DNA from: Eutrophovita brisbanensis
Lineage (GTDB): Bacteria; Pseudomonadota; Gammaproteobacteria; Burkholderiales; Eutrophovitaceae
DNA: 64,000 nt
Direction of reading: 5' to 3'
Assembly (NCBI GenBank): GCA_038147395.1
Contig: JAYQTM010000001.1
Span: 1,240,001-1,304,000, forward strand
Position 1 is the stretch's first letter. Each line of letters opens with the position of its first letter. The position numbers were made by a program, and so were the translations under genes. Of this stretch, positions 38,078-47,256 are shown piece by piece. Below the pieces are notes generated by a model. The model ran no database searches, was not told the origin of the DNA, and saw nothing but the letters and a program-made list of their open reading frames with translations.

Positions 38078-39604
38078 TTATGCTGCGACGACTGGGATTT
38101 GCGCGATTTTACTTTTCCAAATTTTCGGTCCAGTTTGATGCACCGACTCACCTGTGCTGTCTACAGCTACAGTGACTGGCATGTCTTTAACATCAAATTC
38201 GTAAATCGCCTCCATGCCTAGATCCTCGAATGCGACAACCCGAGAGGATTGAATCGCTTTGGATACGAGATACGCTGCACCCCCAACTGCCATCAAGTAC
38301 GCCGCTTTGTGTTTTTTTATGGCCTCGATTGCGACCGGACCTCGCTCTGCTTTGCCGACCATTCCAAGAAGTCCAGTTTGAGAGAGCATCATGTCAGAGA
38401 ATTTATCCATCCGTGTGGACGTCGTCGGACCAGCAGGACCAACCACTTCATCGCGCACAGGATCGACAGGACCAACATAATAAATAAAGCGGCCCTCGAA
38501 ATTAACGCCCTCAGGTAGCCCTTGACCACTATCCAACAGGTCCTTAATCCGTTTGTGCGCAGCGTCTCGTCCAGTTAGCAACTTGCCGTTTAAAAGCAGC
38601 GTTTCTCCAGGCCTCCAAGTGGCGACCTCCTCGGCAGTCACAGTGTCAAGATCGACTCGGCGAGCATCCTCTGAAGCTGCCCACTGAATGGCAGGATAAT
38701 CGCTTGATTTGGGCGGTGTTAAATTAGCAGGCCCCGAGCCATCAAGCACGAAGTGTGTGTGGCGAGTCGCCGCGCAATTGGGGATAACAGCAACAGGCAT
38801 CGATGCCGCGTGAGTCGGGTAATCCTTGATCTTGACATCCAGCACCGTGGTGAGACCGCCCAATCCTTGTGCCCCGATACCCAATGCATTCACACGATCG
38901 TGTATTTCAATACGAAGCTCCTCAAGCTTATTTTGAGGTCCTCTTCGCTTTAAAGCTGACATATCGATTGGGTCCATGAGCGACTCTTTTGCTAACAGCA
39001 TCGCTTTCTCCGCGGTACCACCGACTCCAATCCCAAGCATTCCCGGTGGACACCAACCAGCTCCCATGCTCGGCACCACATCAACAATCCAATCTGCAAT
39101 GCTGTCGGATGGCATGATCGTCGTGAATTTCGATTTATTCTCTGACCCACCACCTTTAGCTGCAACAGAGATATCAATCGTATTACCAGGTACGATCTCA
39201 TAGTGTATGACCGCCGGCGTGTTGTCCCGACTATTGAGCCGCTTACCAGCAGGATCTGTCACGACAGAGGCTCTCAAGGTATTGTCTGGGTGAGTGTAGG
39301 CACGCCTCACTCCCTCATGAATCATTTCCGAAAGTGGCATGGTCGCGCCCTCCCACCGTACGTCCATGCCAAGCTTGACGAACACGACAGCAACACCTGT
39401 ATCTTGGCACACCGGTCGGCGACCCTCTGCACTCATCTTTGAATTCGTCAATATTTGAGCAATCGCGTCCTTCGCCGCAGGCGACTCCTCTTTCTCATAA
39501 GCCAGCGCGAGCGCGTCAATATAGTCCTTGGGGTGGTAGTAAGAGATGTACTGAAACGCATCAGAAATACTATCAATCACATCGTCTTGTTTAATCGCTG
39601 CCAT
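38078..39604 (-). CDS. fumA: Fumarate hydratase, class I (4Fe-4S, FumA/FumB type)
   Basis: Oxygen-sensitive iron-sulfur fumarase of the TCA cycle, 508 residues with fused alpha and beta regions. Three likely cluster Cys are C66 (RRPVCQDTG), C185 (GAGWCPPGMLGIG) and C277 (IPNCAATRH). Their spacing is close to that of the E. coli FumA ligands. The beta region includes GRFIYYVGPVDPVRDEVVGP and TSTRMDKFSDMML. The symbol denotes the class only. Its promoter region holds a TATAAT-like box inside an inverted repeat at 39637-39656. Confidence 0.95.
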   Translation of the reverse strand: MAAIKQDDVIDSISDAFQYISYYHPKDYIDALALAYEKEESPAAKDAIAQILTNSKMSAEGRRPVCQDTGVAVVFVKLGMDVRWEGATMPLSEMIHEGVRRAYTHPDNTLRASVVTDPAGKRLNSRDNTPAVIHYEIVPGNTIDISVAAKGGGSENKSKFTTIMPSDSIADWIVDVVPSMGAGWCPPGMLGIGVGGTAEKAMLLAKESLMDPIDMSALKRRGPQNKLEELRIEIHDRVNALGIGAQGLGGLTTVLDVKIKDYPTHAASMPVAVIPNCAATRHTHFVLDGSGPANLTPPKSSDYPAIQWAASEDARRVDLDTVTAEEVATWRPGETLLLNGKLLTGRDAAHKRIKDLLDSGQGLPEGVNFEGRFIYYVGPVDPVRDEVVGPAGPTTSTRMDKFSDMMLSQTGLLGMVGKAERGPVAIEAIKKHKAAYLMAVGGAAYLVSKAIQSSRVVAFEDLGMEAIYEFDVKDMPVTVAVDSTGESVHQTGPKIWKSKIAQIPVVAA

Positions 39605-39636
39605 TCAAAAATCCTCGTCTCACGCTCATCATAAAG

Positions 39637-39656
39637 GGCTGCATTATAAAGCAGCC
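39637..39656. repeat. Inverted repeat in the fumarase promoter region
   Basis: GGCTGC-ATTATAAA-GCAGCC, perfect 6-bp arms with an 8-base centre that contains a TATAAT-type -10 on the minus strand. It lies 33 bases before the fumarase start. It may be an operator or simply a leader hairpin. No good -35 was found at the right distance. Confidence 0.4.
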
Positions 39657-39881
39657 ATGAGGAGAGATTGATATTTTCTAAACGCGAAATCGAGGTCGAG
39701 GAATCGATAGAAAATCGGTCGTCACGGAGCGAAAAAGGTATAATTTCGGATTATAGACAATACAGTTTCGCGACAAAATCGAGTGGCGAACTATGATCAG
39801 CGAACAATCTCTGTATAAGCTGATTATCATTATATTCAAATACTTATCTGCAATTTTTAATGTGGGTGGTAAGGAGTGTTT

Positions 39882-41852
39882 ATGAGTAACAGTACGATTG
39901 AATCCGTTCTTCAAGAAAATCGGGTTTTTGAACCTGATCACGATTTTGTGAAGCAAGCGACGATTTCCGGCAGCGCAGATTACGAGGCCATGTGTACCGA
40001 GGCGGAGAACGACTACGAAGGGTTCTGGGCGAAGCAAGCAAAAGATCATCTTTTATGGAAAAAACCCTTCAGCAAAGTCTTAGATGAATCAAATGCGCCG
40101 TTTTATCGATGGTTTCACGACGGGGAACTCAACGTCTCATATAACTGTTTAGACAGGCACCTGAAAACCACACCCAACAAGACGGCTCTTATCTTTGAAG
40201 CTGACGACGGCACCGTCACAAAAGTGACCTATAAACAGCTCTACCACAAGGTCTGTCAAATGGCGAATGGACTCAAGTCGATCGGCATTCGATCGGGGGA
40301 CCGAGTCGTCATTTATATGCCAATGTCAATTGAGGGAGTTGCGGCCATGCAGGCTTGCGCAAGGATCGGCGCAACCCATTCTGTGGTATTTGGCGGCTTC
40401 TCCGCGAAGAGCCTTCAAGAGCGAATCATGGATGCAGGTGCTGTTGCCGTCATCACAGCAGATGCGCAGGTGCGCGGCGGCAAAGAAATCCCGCTCAAGC
40501 CAATCGTTGATGAAGCGCTCGCAATGGGCGGCTGTGACAGCATCAAAAACGTTGTTGTATATCGGCGAACTGGCTCAGACATCAGCATGAACGACAAGCA
40601 AGACGTTTGGCTTCATGAGCTAACTCAAAATCAAGCCGACGCATGCGAACCAGAATGGGTTAATGCTGAGCATCCTCTCTTCATTCTTTATACGTCTGGG
40701 TCAACCGGTAAACCCAAAGGTGTACAACATAGCTCCGCTGGTTACCTGCTACATGCCTTACTGACCATGAAGTGGACGTTTGACCACAAGAGCTCAGATA
40801 TATTCTGGTGTACGGCAGATATCGGATGGATTACAGGTCACACGTACATCACCTACGGACCACTCGCGATTGGTGCAACTCAGGTGATTTTTGAGGGCGT
40901 GCCGACATATCCAGATGCCAATCGATTTTGGCAAATGATCGAAAATCATGGTGTGACAATTTTCTACACAGCACCAACCGCAATACGCTCTTTGATCAAA
41001 CTAGGCGCTGACCTTCCGAAAAATCACGACTTATCTAGGTTGCGACTTTTAGGGTCTGTTGGCGAACCCATCAATCCAGAGGCTTGGATGTGGTACTTCA
41101 ATACAGTAGGCGGCGGAAAGTGTCCCATTGTAGACACCTGGTGGCAAACTGAGACGGGTGGTCACATGATCACGCCGCTTCCTGGTGTGACACCACTGAA
41201 ACCAGGCTCCTGCACCTTCCCTCTTCCGGGCATCATGGCTGACGTTGTGGATGAAACGGGAACGTCCGTTGAAAAGGGAAATGGTGGCATTCTTGTCATT
41301 AAGAAACCGTGGCCCTCAATGATCAGAAATATTTGGGGCGATCCAGAACGCTTCAAAACAAGTTACTTCCCTCAGGATTTTGACGGCAAGTACTACCTCG
41401 CGGGTGACGGTGCCAATCGTGATAAGGATGGCTACTTTTGGATCATGGGGCGCATTGATGATGTGTTAAATGTCTCGGGCCATCGATTAGGCACCATGGA
41501 AATTGAGTCAGCACTCGTAGCACATGAGTTAGTCGCCGAGGCTGCCGTCGTCGGAAAACCACATGATGTCAAAGGCGAAGCTGTCGTCGCATTTGTGGTC
41601 CTCGCCGGTGATCGTCCGACAGGGGATGCGGCAAAAGAGATTGCGAAAACATTAAGAGACTGGGTTGGTAAGGATATTGGCCCGATTGCGAAACCAGATG
41701 AAATACGATTTGGTGACAACTTACCCAAAACACGCTCCGGAAAAATCATGCGTCGGCTTCTAAGAGCACTAGCAAAGGGTGAGGAGATCACGCAAGATGT
41801 CTCAACACTAGAAAATCCACAAATCTTAGAGCAGCTTCAGCAAACGACCTAG
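39882..41852 (+). CDS. acs: Acetyl-CoA synthetase
   Basis: AMP-forming acetate:CoA ligase of 656 residues. The adenylate motif YTSGSTGKPKG is at about 269-279, and AGDGANRDKDGYFWIMGRIDDV and RTRSGKIMRR-type C-terminal motif (here KTRSGKIMRRLLRA, the Lys normally acetylated by Pat) are present. The open frame begins with a GTG at 39876; AAGGAG is correctly spaced only for the ATG at 39882. Acs scavenges acetate. The divergent 277-base region to fumarase has a TATAAT box at 39739 without a clear -35. Confidence 0.97.
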   Translation: MSNSTIESVLQENRVFEPDHDFVKQATISGSADYEAMCTEAENDYEGFWAKQAKDHLLWKKPFSKVLDESNAPFYRWFHDGELNVSYNCLDRHLKTTPNKTALIFEADDGTVTKVTYKQLYHKVCQMANGLKSIGIRSGDRVVIYMPMSIEGVAAMQACARIGATHSVVFGGFSAKSLQERIMDAGAVAVITADAQVRGGKEIPLKPIVDEALAMGGCDSIKNVVVYRRTGSDISMNDKQDVWLHELTQNQADACEPEWVNAEHPLFILYTSGSTGKPKGVQHSSAGYLLHALLTMKWTFDHKSSDIFWCTADIGWITGHTYITYGPLAIGATQVIFEGVPTYPDANRFWQMIENHGVTIFYTAPTAIRSLIKLGADLPKNHDLSRLRLLGSVGEPINPEAWMWYFNTVGGGKCPIVDTWWQTETGGHMITPLPGVTPLKPGSCTFPLPGIMADVVDETGTSVEKGNGGILVIKKPWPSMIRNIWGDPERFKTSYFPQDFDGKYYLAGDGANRDKDGYFWIMGRIDDVLNVSGHRLGTMEIESALVAHELVAEAAVVGKPHDVKGEAVVAFVVLAGDRPTGDAAKEIAKTLRDWVGKDIGPIAKPDEIRFGDNLPKTRSGKIMRRLLRALAKGEEITQDVSTLENPQILEQLQQTT

Positions 41853-41857
41853 GGATT

Positions 41858-41886
41858 TTGACAAGCGGGAGCCGCTCCGGTATCGT
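41858..41886 (+). promoter_or_regulatory. Promoter of tRNA-Ser
   Basis: Consensus TTGACA (41858-41863), a 17-base spacer and TATCGT (41881-41886), followed by a GC-rich discriminator (GCGGCGC). It starts five bases after the acs stop codon, and the start point would be about 22 bases before the tRNA. Confidence 0.75.
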
Positions 41887-41914
41887 GCGGCGCTCGCGGT
41901 AACACGACATACCC

Positions 41915-42006
41915 GGAGAGATGACCGAGTGGCTTAAGGTGCACGCCTGGAAAGCGTGTGTACGGTGAATGCCGTACCGAGGGTTCGAATCCCTCTCTCT
42001 CCGCCA
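41915..42006 (+). tRNA. tRNA-Ser (GGA)
   Basis: 92 bases with encoded CCA. Acceptor stem GGAGAGA/TCTCTCC, anticodon GGA in CTGGAAAG, a long variable arm (TACGGTGAATGCCGTA) typical of class II tRNAs, and T-arm GGTTCGAATCC. Such genes are frequent integration sites, but no repeat of its 3' end was seen downstream. Confidence 0.97.
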
Positions 42007-42091
42007 GAGTTTTCTCAAATTTGCAATGAGAGAGACTTAAAGAGCGGCTACAAACATCTTTATAAGAGGCCCCTTTAAGGCCCGGCCGACG

Positions 42092-42430
42092 TTATCTACG
42101 TCTAGTCACTGCGTAATTGATAGATTTTGCTATTTGTCCAAGCCTGCTATCTGTCTTCTCAATCTGACTGATTGACTCATCGACGATCTTGTCTGCCTCA
42201 AGTTCTGTCATCACACCCTCCTCAGCCAACACACGAGCCCCAACCGCCAAGCCTCCTTCATACAAAAGGCTATTTAACCCTCTCATATCCGCATAGACTT
42301 GTTGTTGAATCGCCATATTTTCTTCGTGCTGCGTCAGTGTTTTTTCAACCCTCATCGCTCCCAACACGAACAATCCAGACAACGTAAGAAAGAAAATAGC
42401 AATAGATAGGTTGAGAATGTGTTTGGACAT
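42092..42430 (-). CDS. Small single-pass membrane protein, unknown function
   Basis: A 112-residue protein. One N-terminal hydrophobic segment (about residues 7-26) is followed by a charged, mostly helical region (EKTLTQHEENMAIQQQVYADM...) that looks able to form a coiled coil, and it ends RRR. I do not recognise a family. It lies 65 bases after the broken HD-like gene and on the same strand as the HD-GAF gene, so it could belong to the same transcript. The layout (anchor plus periplasmic or cytoplasmic coiled coil) resembles sensor fragments, but no signalling domain is visible. Confidence 0.6.
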   Translation of the reverse strand: MSKHILNLSIAIFFLTLSGLFVLGAMRVEKTLTQHEENMAIQQQVYADMRGLNSLLYEGGLAVGARVLAEEGVMTELEADKIVDESISQIEKTDSRLGQIAKSINYAVTRRR

Positions 42431-42495
42431 AGTGATAAACCCTTTTGTATCAGTAAATGACCCGTAAGTCTTAAGCTCATTGAGCGATTAGCGTC

Positions 42496-43298
42496 CTATA
42501 AGTGAGAATACATTTGGGAGATGATGGATCGACCATGACTCGTCTCCCTTAGGAGCAAGATCTCCTCTCCAACATCCGGGTAAAGATGTTCCCAAAAATA
42601 TTGCGTCCACTTTCTCCGAAAATCAGATAAATCAGAAAACATCTCCCGATCAAGAAGATTGGCCTCGCGTGCGGATAGATAAAACTCGACCGCTCGACGC
42701 TCATAATTTTGAGCTGACATCAGCGTAATAATCTGAATCGCTCGTAAATACTTAGCAAGATCATCCGATTCACTTGAGGGGGTCTGGGTGACAAATTCAT
42801 GAAGTCCGAAAAACAAATGGCCCGACTTACAGACTCAACATCAATGTGCTGTTTGATAAATGCAGACTCGTTAATAAACTCGATACTTCGATACGCCTTA
42901 TAGGGCCATAAGGATGAGTCTGTGTGCATCGTGATTTGTGACGAAGGCTGATCCGCTGTAATTTTCAAACGGTCTCCATCATCCTCTCGAAGAACGCCTT
43001 GTATGATTCCCACATCACTAAAAAGGGTCGCGGCAATAAGATTCTTAATTTGGTCTGGGGTGACATATCCGTCTCGACAACGAAGCGCGTTGAGAAGGTG
43101 CAAACCAATCAAGGAAGTCGACAAGACATGATTTAGAGAGAAGTAAAGGCTCGTTGATTTCGCAAACCGAGAATAGGACACAAGCGCCATATGTTTCACA
43201 ACATCGCACGCTCCGATAATCTCAGGATTTTGGTCCTCTACCGAAATCGAAAGAATTTTGGCAAAGTCGCTTCTCGCAAGACGAGTTAGGTTGATCAT
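42496..43298 (-). pseudogene. Degenerate HD-domain paralogue, frameshifted
   Basis: Frame 1 (43298 to about 42810) and frame 2 (about 42815 to 42496) join into one protein of about 265 residues. The first part parallels the HD domain of the neighbouring HD-GAF protein, but the metal ligands are gone: YHDAEH there is YFSLNH here (residues 52-57), and FHD is FSD (S94-D95). The frame changes at a run of five T (minus strand, 42809-42813); one more T would restore FFGLHEFVTQTPSSE in frame. Its ATG overlaps the stop of the HD-GAF gene by four bases. It may be a decayed or sequencing-damaged pseudo-enzyme. Confidence 0.7.
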
Positions 43299-44644
43299 CT
43301 GCCTGAAAACCCTTGGTTAATATGAGTCGCAACATGATCCATTAGCTCGAGGAATGAAGGATCTAATAATTCCGGCTCAGGACTAAAAAACTCGAGTACC
43401 CAGCGAACTCCGAGGCCGTCCTTTATCGGAAAAGCAAATGCTCCTCGCACACTGACAGTTTTCGCAAGTGCCGCTCGAGGGAAATTCGCATCCTTCGTCA
43501 CGTCATATATCGTTTGGACACTCTCCTTCTCATACGCTTGACCTGGAAGCCCCTCGCCAGGGTAAAACACATATTCCTCACTGATTTTTTTAAACTCCTC
43601 AAAACTCTCCCCAGTCACCTCGCTGTGCCACACACCAGTTGATTTGAGAAGAGCTTCTTTGTCATTACGCTGAACCACATACGCATGACCTATCGGCCAT
43701 CTTTTGAATACACAAACACGCTTCAGAATTTCAAGGATAAGCTCATCGGTTCGATAATTTTGTACGTCTAATTTAGTGATCTCATTAAGCAAATCGATGC
43801 CGCCCTTTTCCAAAACCTGTCTGTGGGTTTGAGAAAAAACGTGATAGTTCAGGCTAGCGACCCAAGCTTGCCCTTCGTCAGTCACGCCCAGGTAGTGAAG
43901 CGCTTTGCCTATATGTGGCTTCACCAAGTTAATATAAAAATTCGGATAATTATTGCGCAGTTCAACTGGGTTGCTGATGCCCATTTTTTGCGCGGCCCCC
44001 GTCTCATTGAACTCGTGAAACAGTCTGGGCATCTTCACGTCGTACATCGGATCCGCTAACTGGCCGATCAGATCCGAAGATCCGACCAAATCAGCCAGTT
44101 CCTGAAATTTGTTATCGAGATCACCCGAAGGAGCTCCGCGTTCCGGAATAGGAAATTGAGTGCAGCTGATGAGGTCCTTCAGAAGCTGTTTATCAAGATC
44201 AGGATGCCATTGGCGTTGTTCGATGAAGAGTTTTCCGCGCTCGACGTGGTACGGCGTTAACGAGGCGTCCGTATTGCCATCGTTTAACGTGATTGTGTCC
44301 CCGTTTTCGTTGATCACCTGATCAAACCCGTTATCGCCATTGAGGATATTTTTGACGTAGCCGATATCGTGAAACAGGAGCGCTAGCGTGAAATGAAGCC
44401 AATCGGATCCAGATAACTCTCCCTCGAGCGTTTTTTTTCCAGCAAAAATAGACTGACCACACAAAGTCACAAGACAAGTATGTTCAGCATCATGGTAAAG
44501 CGCATCCGAGCGCGATATCAGATTCATCGACGTATGAACCGCATCGGCAACGATATTGGTGTACTCGACAGGGCTTTGAGGGAGGATTTCCAATCTCTTC
44601 GCCTCTAACTGTCGTATGAATTCTGTTTTAACGCTTCTAATCAT
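43295..44644 (-). CDS. HD-domain (PDE-like) and GAF-domain signalling protein
   Basis: A 449-residue soluble protein. The N-terminal half is a metal-dependent phosphohydrolase of the HD/class I PDE-like type: H51 and H55 in LYHDAEHT, then H92-D93 in LALLFHDIGY, and a conserved TPYHVERGKLFI further on. The C-terminal part (about 300-449) looks like a GAF domain, with YVVQRNDKEAL, YPGEGLPGQAYEKE and a closing VATHINQGF helix. It may hydrolyse a cyclic nucleotide or another nucleotide under control of a small ligand. Substrate and ligand are not known. It is cotranscribed with the degenerate paralogue. Confidence 0.75.
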   Translation of the reverse strand: MIRSVKTEFIRQLEAKRLEILPQSPVEYTNIVADAVHTSMNLISRSDALYHDAEHTCLVTLCGQSIFAGKKTLEGELSGSDWLHFTLALLFHDIGYVKNILNGDNGFDQVINENGDTITLNDGNTDASLTPYHVERGKLFIEQRQWHPDLDKQLLKDLISCTQFPIPERGAPSGDLDNKFQELADLVGSSDLIGQLADPMYDVKMPRLFHEFNETGAAQKMGISNPVELRNNYPNFYINLVKPHIGKALHYLGVTDEGQAWVASLNYHVFSQTHRQVLEKGGIDLLNEITKLDVQNYRTDELILEILKRVCVFKRWPIGHAYVVQRNDKEALLKSTGVWHSEVTGESFEEFKKISEEYVFYPGEGLPGQAYEKESVQTIYDVTKDANFPRAALAKTVSVRGAFAFPIKDGLGVRWVLEFFSPEPELLDPSFLELMDHVATHINQGFSGR

Positions 44645-44712
44645 GACCGTAATCAGCTTAGTGAAAGCCTTTTAACTTACTCTTGCCGCTATTCTCACCA
44701 AGTCAGCATAAC

Positions 44713-44739
44713 AAAAAAAAGCCGACCCAACGGGTCGGC
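44713..44739 (-). terminator. Rho-independent terminator after the peroxiredoxin gene
   Basis: Perfect 8-bp stem GCCGACCC/GGGTCGGC (44721-44739) with a 3-base loop, followed by eight T in the minus direction. It begins 29 bases after the peroxiredoxin stop. Confidence 0.92.
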
Positions 44740-44768
44740 TTCAACGAGATTTCTGTTAATAAAATAAC

Positions 44769-45422
44769 TCAGCTTGGCAACTTCGCCTTTCTCAAATAAG
44801 GCGTGAGCGTTTCAAACGCACCAAATTTTGCCCGCGCATCCTCATCACTCACAGCAGCTGGAATGACTACATCCTGACCGACCTGCCAATCTGCTGGTGT
44901 CGCAACTCCGTTTGCCGAAGACGTCTGTAACGCATCAAGAGCACGCAGCACCTCCGCAAAATTACGACCGACGGTCATTGGGTAGGTCATCGTGAGCTTC
45001 AATTTTTTATCCGGCCCGATGATGAACACAGAACGCACAGTTGCGCTGTCATTCGGAGTCCGTCCATCTGGAAGGTAAGCCTCTGCTGGCAACATATCAA
45101 AGGCCTTTGAGACCTCCAAGCCATCGTCCGCAATAATCGGAAACTCAGCTTTAGCGCCACCCACTTTTTCAATGTCTTTTTTCCAGTTTCGATGATCTTC
45201 CGCACTATCCACGGAAATACCGATTACTTTTGTCCCACGTTTAGCCCATTCATCCTTCAAACGGGCGACCGCGCCGAATTCAGTTGTACATACTGGTGTG
45301 AAGTCTTTTGGATGGGAAAAGAGGATTGTCCAACTGTCTCCTACATACTCATGTAGTGAAGTTGCTCCCTCGTCTGTTTCAACCTTCAGGTCCGGTATCG
45401 TGTCGTTAATTCTTAACCCCAT
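44769..45422 (-). CDS. 1-Cys peroxiredoxin (Prx6 subfamily)
   Basis: A 217-residue thiol peroxidase. The peroxidatic Cys is in SHPKDFTPVCTTEFGA (about residue 44), with Thr two positions before it and a conserved Arg later (TVRSVFIIG). No second Cys occurs in the protein, so it is the 1-Cys type. The C-terminal extension ending YLRKAKLPS is typical of Prx6. AAAGGAA precedes the ATG. It reduces H2O2 and alkyl hydroperoxides in the cytoplasm. It diverges from a photolyase gene across a region with strong inverted repeats. Confidence 0.96.
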   Translation of the reverse strand: MGLRINDTIPDLKVETDEGATSLHEYVGDSWTILFSHPKDFTPVCTTEFGAVARLKDEWAKRGTKVIGISVDSAEDHRNWKKDIEKVGGAKAEFPIIADDGLEVSKAFDMLPAEAYLPDGRTPNDSATVRSVFIIGPDKKLKLTMTYPMTVGRNFAEVLRALDALQTSSANGVATPADWQVGQDVVIPAAVSDEDARAKFGAFETLTPYLRKAKLPS

Positions 45423-45498
45423 CGTTCAAATTCCTTTATTTGTTTACGTAAGCGAGCCGTCTCTGACCCTAATCCCAACGCTTAGTTTAATCCAAGTG

Positions 45499-45532
45499 AA
45501 TATAACTATTAATAATTATTAATCACTATATT
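45499..45532. promoter_or_regulatory. 34-bp near-palindrome between peroxiredoxin and photolyase genes
   Basis: The two 17-base arms match at 14 positions. The core ATTAATAATTATTAAT (45508-45523) is a perfect palindrome, extended by AATATA and TATATT on either side. Another repeat, ATTCCT-AG-AGGAAT, follows at 45533-45546. All lie 77-124 bases before the peroxiredoxin start and over 110 bases before the photolyase start. A dimeric regulator site is likely; which regulator is unknown. Confidence 0.55.
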
Positions 45533-45660
45533 ATTCCTAGAGGAATTTTTAGACCCAAATAGACAGAATTTTTGATATTCCACAGTGAAAATACTGGAAT
45601 TATCGAGAATTTATGCGACTAACGATGGTCTGGTAGGTTTTATACGCTTCCGATAGCTGC

Positions 45661-47172
45661 ATGAACATCGTTTGGTTCAAAAGAGACCTAAGAATATTCG
45701 ATCACGAGCCACTGGTTCACGCAATCTCCGAGGGTCCGGTACTCCCCCTCTACATACTTGAGCCAGAATTATGGAAGCAACCTGACGCGAGTGCTCGGCA
45801 TTATCACTTCCTGATCGAGTCATTAAATGACCTTGACGATCAATTGGCAAGCATTGGACTAAAACTGACAATCAAGGTTGGTGACTGTCTCACTGTCCTC
45901 AGCAAACTAGCCGAAAAATATTCAGCCTTTAAAATATTTTCTCATCAAGAAACCTGGAATGACTGGACGTATCAACGCGACAAAAAAGTCATACGTTGGT
46001 GTCATGAGAACAACATCTTGTGGGCTGAGTCACAACACCATGGCATCATCCGCAGGCTGAAATCACGAGATGGCTGGGCCAGATCCTGGCACCGGTATAT
46101 GACAGCGCCAATAATCGAGGCACCACTCAAAGCAGCTGGCGTTTCAGAACCGAGTGATGATCTACCAACTTCACAATTCCTCGGATTATCGTACGACGTT
46201 GATACATGGAAACAAAGCGGCGGAAGAACTCAAGCGGAACAGACGCTTGCCTCATTTCTTGATCACCGGGGAGAACATTACACCCGAGAGATGTCCTCGC
46301 CGAACACGGCATTTGAGAGTTGCTCCCGCCTATCCACGTATATTGCCTTCGGATCACTCTCGGTAAGAGAGGTCTACCAATCAGCTGAAGACGCCAAACA
46401 ACGGATCTATCAAAGCGCAGCGCCTGGATCGCCGTGGCGCAGCTCCATTCGTTCATTTTTATCTCGCCTACGCTGGCATTGTCACTTCATACAGAAACTT
46501 GAGGACGAACCTCGAATCGAATTCGATAACCTACATCCTGCTCTAGACGGTCTTCGTGAATCCCATTTCAATGAGACTTTTTTCGCCGCCTGGAAAACTG
46601 GAAACACAGGTTTTCCATTCATTGATGCGTGTATGCGCGCCCTCATCTCGACCGGTTGGATCAACTTTCGGATGCGGGCCATGTTAGTGAGCTTTGCCTC
46701 TAACCACCTCTGGCTCCATTGGAGAAAAACCGCGCTACATCTAGCGAAGCTTTTCACAGACTACGAACCAGGTATTCACTATTCTCAAATTCAGATGCAA
46801 TCAGGCACGACAGGTATTAATGCCATACGCATTTACAATCCAATCAAACAAGGAATGGATCAAGACCCGGATGGAGAGTTTACTCGCCGGTGGGTACCTG
46901 AATTAAAAGACGTTGACCCGAAACTAATACACACACCCTGGTTACTGGCCGAGCCACCAAGGGACTATCCGGCACCCATCGTGGATGAAGTCAGCGCAAG
47001 AAAAGCTGCGAGTCAAAAACTCTATGCGCTTAGAAGATCGCCTGAGTTCAAAAAGAAATCGGAATCAATCGTTCAAAAACACGCAAGCCGTAAATCCACC
47101 TCATTCCGGTCTAGGAAAACGCCAAGAAAACAAGAACCCAAAACAATGCAGTCTCGACTATTGTTTGATTGA
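45661..47172 (+). CDS. Cryptochrome/photolyase family protein
   Basis: A 503-residue flavoprotein of the photolyase/cryptochrome superfamily. The N-terminal antenna-type alpha/beta domain starts MNIVWFKRDLRIFDHEPL. The C-terminal FAD domain includes WRSSIRSFLSRLRWHCHFIQ, GNTGFPFIDACMRALISTGW and the segment YSQIQMQSGTTGINAIRIYN. This QMQSGTTGIN type belongs to a bacterial group distinct from classical CPD class I PhrB. A strongly basic tail (about the last 45 residues) could bind DNA. It uses light to repair UV photoproducts or to sense blue light; which cannot be told here. Confidence 0.9.
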   Translation: MNIVWFKRDLRIFDHEPLVHAISEGPVLPLYILEPELWKQPDASARHYHFLIESLNDLDDQLASIGLKLTIKVGDCLTVLSKLAEKYSAFKIFSHQETWNDWTYQRDKKVIRWCHENNILWAESQHHGIIRRLKSRDGWARSWHRYMTAPIIEAPLKAAGVSEPSDDLPTSQFLGLSYDVDTWKQSGGRTQAEQTLASFLDHRGEHYTREMSSPNTAFESCSRLSTYIAFGSLSVREVYQSAEDAKQRIYQSAAPGSPWRSSIRSFLSRLRWHCHFIQKLEDEPRIEFDNLHPALDGLRESHFNETFFAAWKTGNTGFPFIDACMRALISTGWINFRMRAMLVSFASNHLWLHWRKTALHLAKLFTDYEPGIHYSQIQMQSGTTGINAIRIYNPIKQGMDQDPDGEFTRRWVPELKDVDPKLIHTPWLLAEPPRDYPAPIVDEVSARKAASQKLYALRRSPEFKKKSESIVQKHASRKSTSFRSRKTPRKQEPKTMQSRLLFD

Positions 47173-47256
47173 GAGAATCTTGCGAGCCAGGTAACTATTG
47201 AACCGCTCAGATATGACAATAATCGTTGCTTATTGATTTCACTCGGATTGGATGAC

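Noticed and set aside
39678..40049. A 123-codon minus-strand frame in the fumarase-acs intergenic region.
   Set aside because: It overlaps the certain start of acs, has no good ribosome site, and its sequence has no recognisable features.
41788..42018. Minus-strand frame containing RERDSNPRYGIHRTHAF.
   Set aside because: It is the antisense of tRNA-Ser and the acs end. This peptide pattern is a well-known tRNA artefact in databases.
42007..44768. Possible genomic island inserted at tRNA-Ser.
   Set aside because: No integrase gene and no second copy of the tRNA 3' end was found; base composition looks like the neighbours.
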